The notes under the pieces: generated by a model
What the model was told of the DNA's origin: nothing
The model's input: the letters and a program-made list of their open reading frames with translations, nothing else
Database searches by the model: none
Assembly (NCBI RefSeq): GCF_041080625.1
Contig: NZ_CP163518.1
Span: 2,418,001 to 2,482,000 of the forward strand
DNA length: 64,000 bases
Source: Streptomyces sp. CG1
GTDB lineage: Bacteria; Actinomycetota; Actinomycetes; Streptomycetales; Streptomycetaceae
Direction: 5' to 3'
In this document: one piece after another, positions 40,313 through 48,090 of the stretch
Layout: each line of letters begins with the position of its first letter
Position numbering within the stretch: the first letter of the stretch is position 1
Made by a program: the position numbers and the translations under genes

Positions 40313-40396
40313 GGGCGCAGGAAGAACATTACCCCATGTCAGGGGGTGCTTCCGACCAGAGGCCGGGGCTGTGGACGGCCGGGCGGCGGAGGCAGA

Positions 40397-40861
40397 TCAA
40401 TGATCCTTGATCTTCCACGGCATGACGACGCCGAACTTCGAAAGGTAGATCCCGACGAGCACGCCCGCGATCACCAGCCCCATCACGGTCAGTGTGATGT
40501 TGCGGCGGCGCACCCGGGGATCGAGGGCCCGCTGGGCCGCTTCGGTGACCTTGCGTTTGGTCCAGCGGAGCACGAGCCGGGCCCAGACGAACTCGGTCGC
40601 CCAGGTCGCCATACCGCCGAAGATCACCACCCAGCCGGGGCCCGGCAACGGCAGCATGATGATGCCGGCGGCGACGACCGCGAGGCCGAACACGAAGACG
40701 CCGGCCTGCCAGCTCAGATGCAGCACCCTGCGGGCCTTGATGAATTCCGGAGCCCTGGAGCCGAGCCCGGCACTGTCCTCGGACCCGTCCTCCCGCGGGT
40801 CCGGCTTCGCCCGTTCCGTCGCCGTGGCGATCTCACCCGGATCGTCACTCCCCGTATTCAT
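40397..40861 (-). CDS. PGPGW-motif membrane protein (TIGR02611-like)
   Basis: 154 residues from the ATG at 40861. The polar N-terminus is followed by a hydrophobic segment (AGVFVFGLAVVAAGIIMLPL) running into the family motif LPGPGWVVIFGGMATWATEF. A basic stretch and a second membrane segment (LTVMGLVIAGVLVGIYL) come after. The function is not known. It is divergent from ssgB, an arrangement I believe is conserved in Streptomyces. Confidence 0.88.
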   Translation of the reverse strand: MNTGSDDPGEIATATERAKPDPREDGSEDSAGLGSRAPEFIKARRVLHLSWQAGVFVFGLAVVAAGIIMLPLPGPGWVVIFGGMATWATEFVWARLVLRWTKRKVTEAAQRALDPRVRRRNITLTVMGLVIAGVLVGIYLSKFGVVMPWKIKDH

Positions 40862-41052
40862 ACAGACAAACCCTGCCGGAGTGAATCCAGTCACCGGAAT
40901 GGTCGTAGATCCCGTACGAGTTCTCGGCCGGAAGAGTTACGTAAAGACACGCAAAACCCTCAGAGGGGTTTACAACGGCATCGTAGGTGGCATGTCGATT
41001 TCGCCGACGTGCGAATCCCCGAGCGCACACTGAGCGAAAGGCCCTGGCGCTT

Positions 41053-41466
41053 ATGAACACCACGGTCAGCTGCGAGCTGCACCTGCGCCTCGTTGTGTCG
41101 AGCGAGTCCTCCCTGCCTGTCCCCGCAGGCCTGCGGTACGACACGGCCGACCCCTACGCCGTGCACGCCACCTTCCACACCGGAGCCGAGGAGACCGTCG
41201 AGTGGGTGTTCGCCCGCGACCTCCTCGCCGAGGGGCTTCACCGGCCCACCGGCACCGGCGACGTCCGTGTCTGGCCGTCGCGCAGTCATGGTCAGGGCGT
41301 CGTCTGCATCGCCCTCAGCTCTCCGGAGGGGGAGGCCCTGCTCGAGGCCCCGGCGCGGGCCCTGGAGTCCTTCCTGAAGCGAACAGACGCCGCCGTGCCG
41401 CCCGGCACGGAACATCGGCATTTCGATCTGGATCAGGAGCTCTCGCACATCCTGGCGGAGAGCTAG
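41053..41466 (+). CDS. ssgB: Sporulation-specific cell division protein SsgB
   Basis: 137 residues, exactly the SsgB length. SALP family pattern: MNTTVSCELHLRLVVSSESS, PAGLRYDTADPYAVHATFHTG, WVFARDLLAEGL, GDVRVWPSRS, LSSPEGEALLEAPARALESFL. In Streptomyces SsgB, recruited by SsgA, brings FtsZ to future septum sites during sporulation. The ATG at 41053 is preferred to the upstream in-frame start at 40987. Its presence supports a sporulating streptomycete. Confidence 0.95.
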   Translation: MNTTVSCELHLRLVVSSESSLPVPAGLRYDTADPYAVHATFHTGAEETVEWVFARDLLAEGLHRPTGTGDVRVWPSRSHGQGVVCIALSSPEGEALLEAPARALESFLKRTDAAVPPGTEHRHFDLDQELSHILAES

Positions 41467-41547
41467 GTCGCGCCCATCGAAAGCAGCCCGGCGCCGTCCA
41501 CTCGGGGAGACGGCTCGGGCCAGGACAACCGCATACGGCACAGCAGA

Positions 41548-41581
41548 GCGCCGTCACCGTGAACGTCTCACGGGACGGCGC
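41548..41581 (+). terminator. Hairpin downstream of ssgB
   Basis: GCGCCGTC / GACGGCGC plus CCGTGA / TCACGG arms with one bulged A. It is the only clear structure in the 306-bp gap 41467-41772; the rest shows no gene. Confidence 0.7.
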
Positions 41582-41772
41582 CGAGCTGTGCACGCCCGGC
41601 TCCGCCCCGCCGGCATGCCCCGTGCGCTGCCGCCGTGCGGGAACCGCCGTGGGCCTCGCGGCGTTGTACGGGCAGTCGCGGTCGTGCAGAGCACGGTGCG
41701 GTGGACGGGTTGTCGCTACCATCGGCCAGCATCGGCGGGCGTCGGCCCGACCCTCAGGCCAGGGAGCGAAAC

Positions 41773-42336
41773 GTGCTGATCACCCACGACACCCGGTGCG
41801 CCCTCGAAGCCGTGGTGGATCTGGTGAACACCGCGCCGGAGGACGACGCGGCGGCCGACGGACTGTCCGATGTCCCGGCTCTCGCAGATTTCGTACGAAA
41901 CCACGAGATCAGCGATGTCGGGGTGCTGTCGGAGTTCGACCTCTCGGCAGTACGCAGGGTCCGAGGGCGTTTCGCAGCCATCTTCGCCGCCCCGGACGCC
42001 CGCAGCGCCGCAGGGCTGATCAACGAGTTGGTCGCCGCGGCGGGCACCACCCCGCGCCTGACGGACCACGACGGCTACGACTGGCATGTGCACTACTTCG
42101 CACCCGGCGCTTCGGTGGCCGACCATCTCGCCGCCGACTGCGGGATGGCGCTGGCCTTCTTCGTGGTCGCCGGGGAGCAGGAGCGGCTGCGGCGCTGCGA
42201 GGCACCGGACTGCCGGCGCGCCTTCGTCGACCTCTCCCGCAATCGCTCGCGCCGCTACTGCGACAGCCGCACCTGCGGCAACCGCCTCCACGTGGCCGCC
42301 TACCGGGCTCGCCGCAAGGAAGCCACGGACTGCTGA
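41773..42336 (+). CDS. CGNR zinc-finger / ABATE-domain protein
   Basis: 187 residues from the GTG at 41773, with AGGGAG 6 nt upstream. The N-terminal ABATE-like region begins DTRCALEAVVDLVNTAPED. The C-terminal zinc finger reads RCEAPDCRRAFVDLSRNRSR then YCDSRTCGNR, with four Cys ligands and the CGNR box. These proteins are thought to be small regulators of stress genes; the targets are unknown. It is monocistronic. Confidence 0.9.
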   Translation: MLITHDTRCALEAVVDLVNTAPEDDAAADGLSDVPALADFVRNHEISDVGVLSEFDLSAVRRVRGRFAAIFAAPDARSAAGLINELVAAAGTTPRLTDHDGYDWHVHYFAPGASVADHLAADCGMALAFFVVAGEQERLRRCEAPDCRRAFVDLSRNRSRRYCDSRTCGNRLHVAAYRARRKEATDC

Positions 42337-42375
42337 CCGCCCGGGAGGGTCTGGCCAACAGCACCGGCACGCACT

Positions 42376-42411
42376 GACCGAACGGCACAGACAGACCGAA
42401 CGGCACAGACT
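42376..42411. repeat. 18-bp tandem duplication
   Basis: GACCGAACGGCACAGACA followed directly by GACCGAACGGCACAGACT, with partial units on both sides, in the gap after the CGNR gene. Confidence 0.7.
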
Positions 42412-42538
42412 GACTGACCGGGGATTCCGGGGTTCGCCGGCGTGCCTCGAAGGGTTCGGGACGGCGCTCCGGATGAGCATGGCGGGCCCGCGGGCGACGT
42501 GCGTCCCGGCGGGTGGCGCCGGGACGGACGTGTACGGC

Positions 42539-42688
42539 TCACAGCAACAGCAGGTCGTGCAGCGCAGCCATGAGGAGCAGACACCCGATCACCGCAAGGA
42601 AGATCATCAGCGGTGGCTGGGATAGGGCGAAGAGGCACCCGCGCGGCTCGTCCTTCGGCGGCGCGGCCTCGCTCTGTGTGTCCAGCAT
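42539..42688 (-). CDS. Small single-span membrane protein (49 residues)
   Basis: A short gene found by reading the minus strand by eye. From the ATG at 42688 it encodes a polar, charged N-terminus (MLDTQSEAAPPKDEPRG), then CLFALSQPP, then a clear membrane segment (LMIFLAVIGCLLLMAALHDL) ending LLL and TGA at 42539. The codon pattern looks like Streptomyces coding DNA. The Shine-Dalgarno is weak (GAGAG right at the ATG). Function unknown. It follows the membrane protein gene at 42887-43330 on the same strand. Confidence 0.65.
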   Translation of the reverse strand: MLDTQSEAAPPKDEPRGCLFALSQPPLMIFLAVIGCLLLMAALHDLLLL

Positions 42689-42886
42689 CTCTCGGAGATC
42701 ATGGCGCAGATCAGACCCTGCCCGCGATCAACACGCCCGCTATATGCGGGAGTTGCCGCATATCGCATCGTCTCGCCCGACTTGCTTCGGGTTGTGAACG
42801 GTTCCGGACGAGCGCACGACGCTCTGTGTCGTTTCAGTCCGAGGGGGCCTGCGAGGCCGATGTGCCGCCGCGGGCGCAGGCCGCCG

Positions 42887-43330
42887 TCATATGCCGTGCT
42901 TCTTGAGGATCGCCTCGATGTCGCTGAAGTCCTCGGTCGAGCCGGTGGCGCGCGGGGTGGCGGCGGACCCGGTCCCGGGCCGGTTGCCCGGACCCAGGGA
43001 GGGTGCCGACGCTCCCGGAGCCACGGCCTCGGCCTGGCCACCGCGGGCCGCTCTGCGCTCGGCGCGGGTGCCACCGCGCCGGCGTTCGACCGCCCGGGTG
43101 CCTGCGAACAGGAGCCAGGCCGCGCCCAGCACCCCGAAGCCCGCCCAGGCGGTGGGGCTGAAGGCGGTGTCGGCGAGCCAGCCGACGACCCCGGTCATCA
43201 CCAGGCCGACCGGCACCAGCGAGTAGGCCGCGATGCGGGTCGCCGCGAGGAAACGCTTGCGGTAGGCCGTGACCACCGCAATGCCCAGGCCCGCCGCGGA
43301 CACGGCGGAGCAGACGGTCTCGGCAATCAT
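42887..43330 (-). CDS. Conserved small membrane protein with DIEAILKKHGI tail
   Basis: 147 residues from the ATG at 43330, with AGGAGG 5 nt upstream. Three to four hydrophobic segments lie in residues 1-85 (TVCSAVSAAGLGIAVVTAY, AAYSLVPVGLVMTGVVGWLA, AWAGFGVLGAAWLLFAG). A basic, disordered region and the C-terminal tail TEDFSDIEAILKKHGI follow. I recall this tail in Streptomyces proteins often mislabelled as cellulose synthase; there is no glycosyltransferase domain. Function unknown. Confidence 0.85.
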   Translation of the reverse strand: MIAETVCSAVSAAGLGIAVVTAYRKRFLAATRIAAYSLVPVGLVMTGVVGWLADTAFSPTAWAGFGVLGAAWLLFAGTRAVERRRGGTRAERRAARGGQAEAVAPGASAPSLGPGNRPGTGSAATPRATGSTEDFSDIEAILKKHGI

Positions 43331-43559
43331 CCGGTCCTCCTGGCGGGCTCGGTCGGGTGGAAGGCGGAGCTCGGCGGACGCGGCGCACCGGCACGGCACA
43401 GCGCCTCCGTCCCCTCCATCCTGCACCGCCTCGTGCGCGCGATGCCACGCCCCCGCAGGACATCAGGGACATCTCCGGGTCGTCTCCTACTGGAGTGCCG
43501 CTACGGTGCCGTACCGTCTCGATTGGGTCGCCCGCGTCCGGCCTGGAAGACTGGGCAGC

Positions 43560-44084
43560 ATGAGCGACTCCTCCCCCGCACGCACCGACGCCCTCGTTCT
43601 CGACGTCTGGTGCGAACTGCAGTGCCCCGACTGCCGTACCGCCCTGGACGACGTCCGCGCCCTGCGCGCCCGCTACGGCGACCGGCTGGAGCTGCGGCTG
43701 CGGCACTTCCCGCTGGAGAAGCACAAGCACGCCTTCGCCGCCGCGCAGGCCGCCGAGGAGGCGCTGGAGCAGGGCAGGGGCTGGCCGTATGTGGAGGCCG
43801 TGCTGGAGCGGGTCGAGGAGCTGGACCGCAAGGGGGAACCCTTCCTGGTCGAGTTGGCCCGCGAACTCGGCCTGGACGCCGAGGAGTTCGACACCGCGCT
43901 GATCGACGGCCGGCACATCCTGATCGTGGACGCCGACCAGGCCGAGGGCAAGGCGATCGGTGTGACCGGCACCCCGACGTACGTCATCGGCGGCGAACGT
44001 CTCGACGGCGGCAAGAGCCAGGAGGGGCTGCGCGCGCGCATCGAGGAGATCGCCGACCGGCTGCTGGGCGGCCAGGGGGCCTGA
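43560..44084 (+). CDS. DsbA-family thioredoxin-like oxidoreductase
   Basis: 174 residues from the ATG at 43560. The active-site motif is in VWCELQCPDCRTALDDV (CxxC as CPDC) near residue 18. A helical insertion (FPLEKHKHAFAAAQAAEEAL) and the cis-proline loop GVTGTPTYVIGG follow, as in DsbA/FrnE-like proteins. There is no signal peptide, so it probably acts in the cytoplasm. Partner unknown. Confidence 0.9.
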   Translation: MSDSSPARTDALVLDVWCELQCPDCRTALDDVRALRARYGDRLELRLRHFPLEKHKHAFAAAQAAEEALEQGRGWPYVEAVLERVEELDRKGEPFLVELARELGLDAEEFDTALIDGRHILIVDADQAEGKAIGVTGTPTYVIGGERLDGGKSQEGLRARIEEIADRLLGGQGA

Positions 44085-44120
44085 GCCGACGGACCCGCGG
44101 CCTCTCCTCTTCACCGCCAC

Positions 44121-44948
44121 CTACAGCAGGGGCTTGGAGAGGGAGCGTTCCGTCGTCTCGTAGCCGAGTGACTCGTACAGCCGCTCGGCCGGGGTGTTGC
44201 CCGCGAACACATTGAGGCCGAGGACCGGCCGGCGCGCCTCGATCGCCTGGCGCTCCGCCAGCAGCATGAGCGTGCGGCCGTGACCCCGGCCGCGGTGGGC
44301 CGCCCCGGTCTGGACGTCGAACACGAACGCCTCCTCGGGATCCCGCACGGACAGCCACAGCGTGCCCACCCCGGCCCCCTCGTGCTCCAGGACGCTGAAG
44401 AGCATGCCGTCGGTCGTGAGCCCGTGCGGCAGCAGCCTTTCGTGGTCGCCGCGGGCCTTGGCGTAGGCCGCGGCTTCGGGGACACCCCGCTCGATCCACA
44501 TGCGCGCGAAGTCATCGAACTCGCGCTCCTGCCACGCGTCGAACTCGGCTCCGGTCATGGGCCGCGCGCTGCTGCCCGGCGGCAGTGCGGGCGGGGTGGT
44601 GCCGAGGCGCTTCTCCATGCGGCGGTTGCGCAGGGTGTAGCCCAGGGCGCCGAAGAGCCGCAGGGCGCCGTCCGCAGAGGCGGGGACGACGGTCTCGATC
44701 TGTGTGCAGCCCCAGCTCCGCGCCACCTCCTCCGCGGCGAGCGCGGCCACCGTGCCGCGGCCGCGCCGCCGGTCGGACTCGGCGATCCGCAGCTCGCTGA
44801 CGCGTGCGACCGAGTCGCCGAGGGACGGCGAGGTGCCGAGATGGATCTCGCCGACGGGACGGCTGTTCACACACACCTGGTAGCGCCGGGAACGGGTGCC
44901 GTCGGGGTTCTGCCGGAGCGGCTCGAGCGGCCGCAGGGTCGTGGTCAT
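44121..44948 (-). CDS. GNAT N-acetyltransferase with two GNAT-like halves
   Basis: 275 residues from the ATG at 44948. Two acetyl-CoA-binding loops are visible. The first is AESDRRRGRGTVAALAAEEV at about residues 57-77 and the second is AAHRGRGHGRTLMLLAERQA at about 220-240. Each is followed by the usual N-[T/A]-x-A-x-x-L[FY]-x-x-L-G-Y-x pattern (RLFGALGYTLRNRRMEKRL; AERLYESLGYETTERSL). The double-domain form resembles mycothiol-synthase-like and other tandem GNATs. The substrate is unknown. Confidence 0.88.
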   Translation of the reverse strand: MTTTLRPLEPLRQNPDGTRSRRYQVCVNSRPVGEIHLGTSPSLGDSVARVSELRIAESDRRRGRGTVAALAAEEVARSWGCTQIETVVPASADGALRLFGALGYTLRNRRMEKRLGTTPPALPPGSSARPMTGAEFDAWQEREFDDFARMWIERGVPEAAAYAKARGDHERLLPHGLTTDGMLFSVLEHEGAGVGTLWLSVRDPEEAFVFDVQTGAAHRGRGHGRTLMLLAERQAIEARRPVLGLNVFAGNTPAERLYESLGYETTERSLSKPLL

Positions 44949-45100
44949 CACTGGTGTTCTACCCGCGCCCGACCACCCAGTCAGCCCGTTTTCCCGGGCC
45001 AGAGCCGCCTCCGAGAGACTGCAGCCACTCCCCGAGGCCGGAGCCACTGACCCGGCCCAGGCCTGGCGAGGTCATTGCTCGGGCCTTGCCCGGGGCTGGC

Positions 45101-45922
45101 TCAGGGATCCAGGTCCTCCCCGGCCCGCTCCTCGAAGATCCGCATCGCCTTGGCCGTGGCCGGGCCCGGGGTGCCGGGCAGCTCGCGGTCGTCGACACGG
45201 TGCACCGCCTGGATGTCCCGCAGGGTCGAGGTGAGGAAGATCTCGTCGGCGCGGCTCAGGACGTCCAGGGGCAGGTCGGTCTCCTTCGCGCCCGTCCACT
45301 CGACGGCCAGCGCGCGGGTGATGCCGGGGAGGCAGCCGGAGGTGACCGGCGGGGTGTGGATCTCGCCGTCCAGGACGACGAAGACGTTCGACCCGGTGCC
45401 CTCGCAGAGCTGTCCGACCGTGTTGCCGAACAGCGCCTCGGACGCCCCGTGTTCATGGGCGCGGGCCAGGGCGACGACGTTCTCGGCGTACGAGGTCGTC
45501 TTCAGGCCGGTGAGGGCGCCGCGTTCGTTGCGGGTCCACGGGACGGTGATCACGGCGGTGGTGTCGGGGCGGCGGGTGGTCGCGCCGACGGCGACGACGA
45601 GGGTCGGGCCGTGCTCGCCGCGGTCGGAGCCGAGCGGGCCGTGGCCGCCTGTGTAGGTGATGCGCAGTCGGCCGAGCGGCATCGGGTTCGCCTCAAGGAC
45701 CGCCGCGCAGGCCTCGCGGACCTCGGCGTGGTCGGGGTCGGGCAGGCCGAGGCCACGGGCCGAGCGGGTCAGCCGGTCCAGGTGCCGGGTGAGGGCGAAG
45801 GGCCTGCCGTCGACGGCCTTCACCGTCTCGAAGATGCCGTCGCCGACGGTGAGCCCGTGGTCGAAGACGGAGACACGGGCGGACTCCAGGTCCCGCAGCC
45901 CGCCGTCCAGCCAGATCCTCAT
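45101..45922 (-). CDS. pabC: Aminodeoxychorismate lyase (class IV PLP aminotransferase fold)
   Basis: 273 residues. Class IV markers: SVFDHGLTVGDGIFETVKAVDGRPF, the PLP Lys in GLKTTSYAENV, EGTGSNVFVVLDGEI and the C-terminal EIFLTSTLRDIQAV. It should split aminodeoxychorismate into 4-aminobenzoate and pyruvate in folate synthesis. The ATG at 45922 overlaps the pabB stop by 4 bp, which strongly supports the role. Confidence 0.9.
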   Translation of the reverse strand: MRIWLDGGLRDLESARVSVFDHGLTVGDGIFETVKAVDGRPFALTRHLDRLTRSARGLGLPDPDHAEVREACAAVLEANPMPLGRLRITYTGGHGPLGSDRGEHGPTLVVAVGATTRRPDTTAVITVPWTRNERGALTGLKTTSYAENVVALARAHEHGASEALFGNTVGQLCEGTGSNVFVVLDGEIHTPPVTSGCLPGITRALAVEWTGAKETDLPLDVLSRADEIFLTSTLRDIQAVHRVDDRELPGTPGPATAKAMRIFEERAGEDLDP

Positions 45923-46974
45923 GCGAACACCCCTCCACTCGCCTCGTACGCTCCCGACGCTATCGCGAGCAGCCGGGAGGCCTTCAGTTCGGTCTCGCGC
46001 CACTCCCCCTCGGGGTCCGATCCCCAGGTGATGCCGGCGCCGGTGCCGAAGCGCAGCACGCCCTCGGCGCGGTCGATCCAGAAGGTGCGGATGCCGACGG
46101 CCAGCTCACCGACGCCCCGGTCGGCGTCGACCCAGCCGATACCACCGCAGTACGGCCCGCGCGGGGCGGTCTCCAGGGCCTCGATGATCCGCAGGGCGCT
46201 GGACTTCGGCGCGCCGGTCACCGAGCCGGGCGGGAAGGCGGCCGCGAGCAGCTCCGGCCAGCCGGCCCCGTCCCGCAGCCCGCCGCGGACCGTGGAGACC
46301 AGGTGGACCAGGCCCGGGTGCTTCTCCACGGCGCACAGGTCGGGGACGGTCACGCTGCCGGTCGTACTGACACGCCCGAGGTCGTTGCGGACCAGGTCCA
46401 CGATCATCACGTTCTCGGCGTAGTCCTTCTCCAGGAGGTCCGCCTCCGTGCGCCCGGTGCCCTTGATCGGCCCCGACTCCACGATCCGGCCGTCCCGGCG
46501 CAGGAACAGCTCGGGCGAGGCGGTGGCGATCTCCACGCCGTGCCGCGGCAGCCGGATCGTACCGGCGTACGGCGCCGGGTTGCCGCGGGCCAGCAGCGCG
46601 GTCAGGGCGTCCACGTCGGCGTCCGGGGCGACCGGCGCGCTGAGCACCCGGCAGAGGTTGGCCTGGTAGACCTCGCCGGCCGCGATGTACGCGCGGATAC
46701 GGCGGACGGCCGCCGTGTACGCGGCCCGGTCCAGGGAGGAGGTCCACTCCCCCGCCGCCGGGCCGCGCCAGCCGCCCGGCACCGGCATGGGCACGGGCTC
46801 CTCGCGCACGTCCGCGAAGCGGGCGCAGGTCAGCCGCCCCTCGAAGTCCGCACAGACGGCCCAGAAGCCCGCGGAGTCCAGGGCGGCGGGGTCACTGGTC
46901 ACGTCGAGGAGACCGGTGGCGACGCGGTCGCCGAAGCGGGCCAGAGGGGAGAGAAGGGGAGGGTGGTGGAGCAC
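45919..46974 (-). CDS. pabB: Aminodeoxychorismate synthase component I (chorismate-binding)
   Basis: 351 residues, start GTG at 46974. Chorismate-utilising signatures: GEVYQANLCRVL, ELFLRRDG with SGPIKGTGRT, VDLVRNDLGRV, AAFPPGSVTGAPK and GPYCGGIGWVD. It lacks the glutaminase domain, so a PabA-like partner must come from elsewhere, and the N-terminus is shorter than in fused PabAB enzymes. It is upstream of and coupled to pabC. It lies divergent from the tRNA cluster promoter. Confidence 0.92.
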   Translation of the reverse strand: MLHHPPLLSPLARFGDRVATGLLDVTSDPAALDSAGFWAVCADFEGRLTCARFADVREEPVPMPVPGGWRGPAAGEWTSSLDRAAYTAAVRRIRAYIAAGEVYQANLCRVLSAPVAPDADVDALTALLARGNPAPYAGTIRLPRHGVEIATASPELFLRRDGRIVESGPIKGTGRTEADLLEKDYAENVMIVDLVRNDLGRVSTTGSVTVPDLCAVEKHPGLVHLVSTVRGGLRDGAGWPELLAAAFPPGSVTGAPKSSALRIIEALETAPRGPYCGGIGWVDADRGVGELAVGIRTFWIDRAEGVLRFGTGAGITWGSDPEGEWRETELKASRLLAIASGAYEASGGVFA

Positions 46975-47082
46975 GTGGTCGAGTCTAGGCGGGTGTCGGA
47001 AAGGTGGCGCCGGGGTGACCCCGAGGGTGCCCTGACCACGTCGTCCATCCGGTGCGGCGCAGCACGCTGCGCAAACGCGTTT

Positions 47083-47110
47083 TTGTGCTGGCCCGGGAAT
47101 CCGCTAGAGT
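47083..47110 (+). promoter_or_regulatory. Promoter of the tRNA cluster
   Basis: -35-like TTGTGC at 47083-47088, a 16-nt spacer and -10 TAGAGT at 47105-47110, about 40 bp before tRNA-Gly. It fits the principal sigma factor of Streptomyces. Confidence 0.6.
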
Positions 47111-47151
47111 TCAACACGTCGCCGGGACGCGGGAGCGGAACGAAACGACAA

Positions 47152-47224
47152 GCGGACGTAGCTCAGTTGGTAGAGCGCAACCTTGCCAAGGTTGAGGTCG
47201 CGAGTTCGAGCCTCGTCGTCCGCT
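47152..47224 (+). tRNA. tRNA-Gly (anticodon GCC)
   Basis: Acceptor GCGGACG pairs with CGTCCGC. Anticodon stem CAACC/GGTTG encloses TTGCCAA, anticodon GCC. The discriminator is T and CCA is not encoded. First gene of the cluster. Confidence 0.97.
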
Positions 47225-47262
47225 CGAAGGAAGAAGGGGTCATCCCGATCCCCTACACTCCT

Positions 47263-47333
47263 GGTGGAGTGGCCGAGAGGCGAGGCAACGGCCTGCAAAG
47301 CCGTCTACACGGGTTCAAATCCCGTCTCCACCT
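47263..47333 (+). tRNA. tRNA-Cys (anticodon GCA)
   Basis: Acceptor GGTGGAG pairs with CTCCACC. Anticodon stem ACGGC/GCCGT encloses CTGCAAA, anticodon GCA. The discriminator is U as expected for Cys. CCA follows directly at 47334-47336 and may be encoded, unlike in its neighbours. Confidence 0.97.
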
Positions 47334-47337
47334 CCAA

Positions 47338-47409
47338 GGACGATTAGCTCAGCGGGAGAGCGCTTCCCTGACACGGAAGAGGTCACTGGTTCAATCCCAG
47401 TATCGTCCA
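47338..47409 (+). tRNA. tRNA-Val (anticodon GAC), copy 1
   Basis: Acceptor GGACGAT pairs with ATCGTCC, discriminator A. Anticodon stem CTTCC/GGAAG encloses CTGACAC, anticodon GAC. CCA is not encoded. Confidence 0.97.
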
Positions 47410-47456
47410 CTGGATCTTCTCGCAAGATCCAAGGGTCTTCTCGAAGGTCCCCACCC

Positions 47457-47528
47457 GCGCGATTAGCTCAGCGGGAGAGCGCTTCCCTGACACGGAAGAG
47501 GTCACTGGTTCAATCCCAGTATCGCGCA
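47457..47528 (+). tRNA. tRNA-Val (anticodon GAC), copy 2 with altered acceptor stem
   Basis: The body matches copies 1 and 3 (anticodon GAC, discriminator A), but the acceptor stem is GCGCGAT paired with ATCGCGC. Both strands of the stem changed together, so pairing is kept. Confidence 0.96.
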
Positions 47529-47557
47529 CTGACTGTGACCCCAGGGTCACGGCCTGC

Positions 47558-47629
47558 GGACGATTAGCTCAGCGGGAGAGCGCTTCCCTGACACGGAAGA
47601 GGTCACTGGTTCAATCCCAGTATCGTCCA
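47558..47629 (+). tRNA. tRNA-Val (anticodon GAC), copy 3
   Basis: Matches copy 1 in acceptor stem (GGACGAT/ATCGTCC) and body. Last gene of the tRNA cluster. Spacers between the Val copies contain short hairpins (GGATCTT...AAGATCC; GTGACC...GGTCAC). Confidence 0.97.
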
Positions 47630-47639
47630 CACAGCAAAG

Positions 47640-47670
47640 AGCCCCCCGCCGTCTCGTACGGCCGGGGGCT
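47640..47670 (+). terminator. Terminator of the tRNA cluster
   Basis: AGCCCCC / GGGGGCT with inner GCCG/CGGC, one C-C mismatch and loop TCTCGTA, followed by TTCTTC. Confidence 0.88.
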
Positions 47671-47704
47671 TCTTCGTGTGCTCAGCCTGCTCAGCTGGGC
47701 CTGC

Positions 47705-48010
47705 TCAGCTGGAGAAGAGCATGTGGGCCCAGCTCTTGTGGCCGTGGTGACCGTGATGGCCGTAGTGCCCGTGGCCGCCCTGGTGACCGCCGTGCGGGGC
47801 GCCCCAGGCGGGCGCGGGCGGGGCCGGGTACGGCTGCGGGACGGCGGGCGGGGCCGGCGGGACGGGCTGGGACCACTGGGCCTCCAGCCGGGTCAGTGCC
47901 TCCAGCTCGCCGTAGTCGAGGAAGATGCCGCGACAGCCGCTGCACTGCTCGATCTGGACGCCGTTGCGGTTGTACGTGTGCATCGGCGCGTGGCACTTCG
48001 GACACTGCAT
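47705..48010 (-). CDS. TFIIB-type zinc ribbon protein with His-rich tail
   Basis: 101 residues from the ATG at 48010. The N-terminal zinc ribbon has CPKC at residues 3-6 and CSGC at about 24-27 (QCPKCHAPMHTYNRNGVQIE, QCSGCRGIFLDYGELEALTR), the zf-TFIIB pattern. A Pro/Ala linker leads to a C-terminal His/Gly run (HGGHQGGHGHYGHHGHHGHK) that could bind metal. Function unknown. Confidence 0.87.
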   Translation of the reverse strand: MQCPKCHAPMHTYNRNGVQIEQCSGCRGIFLDYGELEALTRLEAQWSQPVPPAPPAVPQPYPAPPAPAWGAPHGGHQGGHGHYGHHGHHGHKSWAHMLFSS

Positions 48011-48090
48011 GCTCGGCTCAACTCCTCGCCGTTCGGTACTGCTTCGCGTTTCCCCGGGACAGACTCCGTCCGTTCCTGGTCGGTTGCAGC

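Noticed and set aside
47152..47629. tRNA cluster as an active integration site
   Set aside because: No integrase, no partial tRNA duplicate and no foreign gene block adjoins the cluster.
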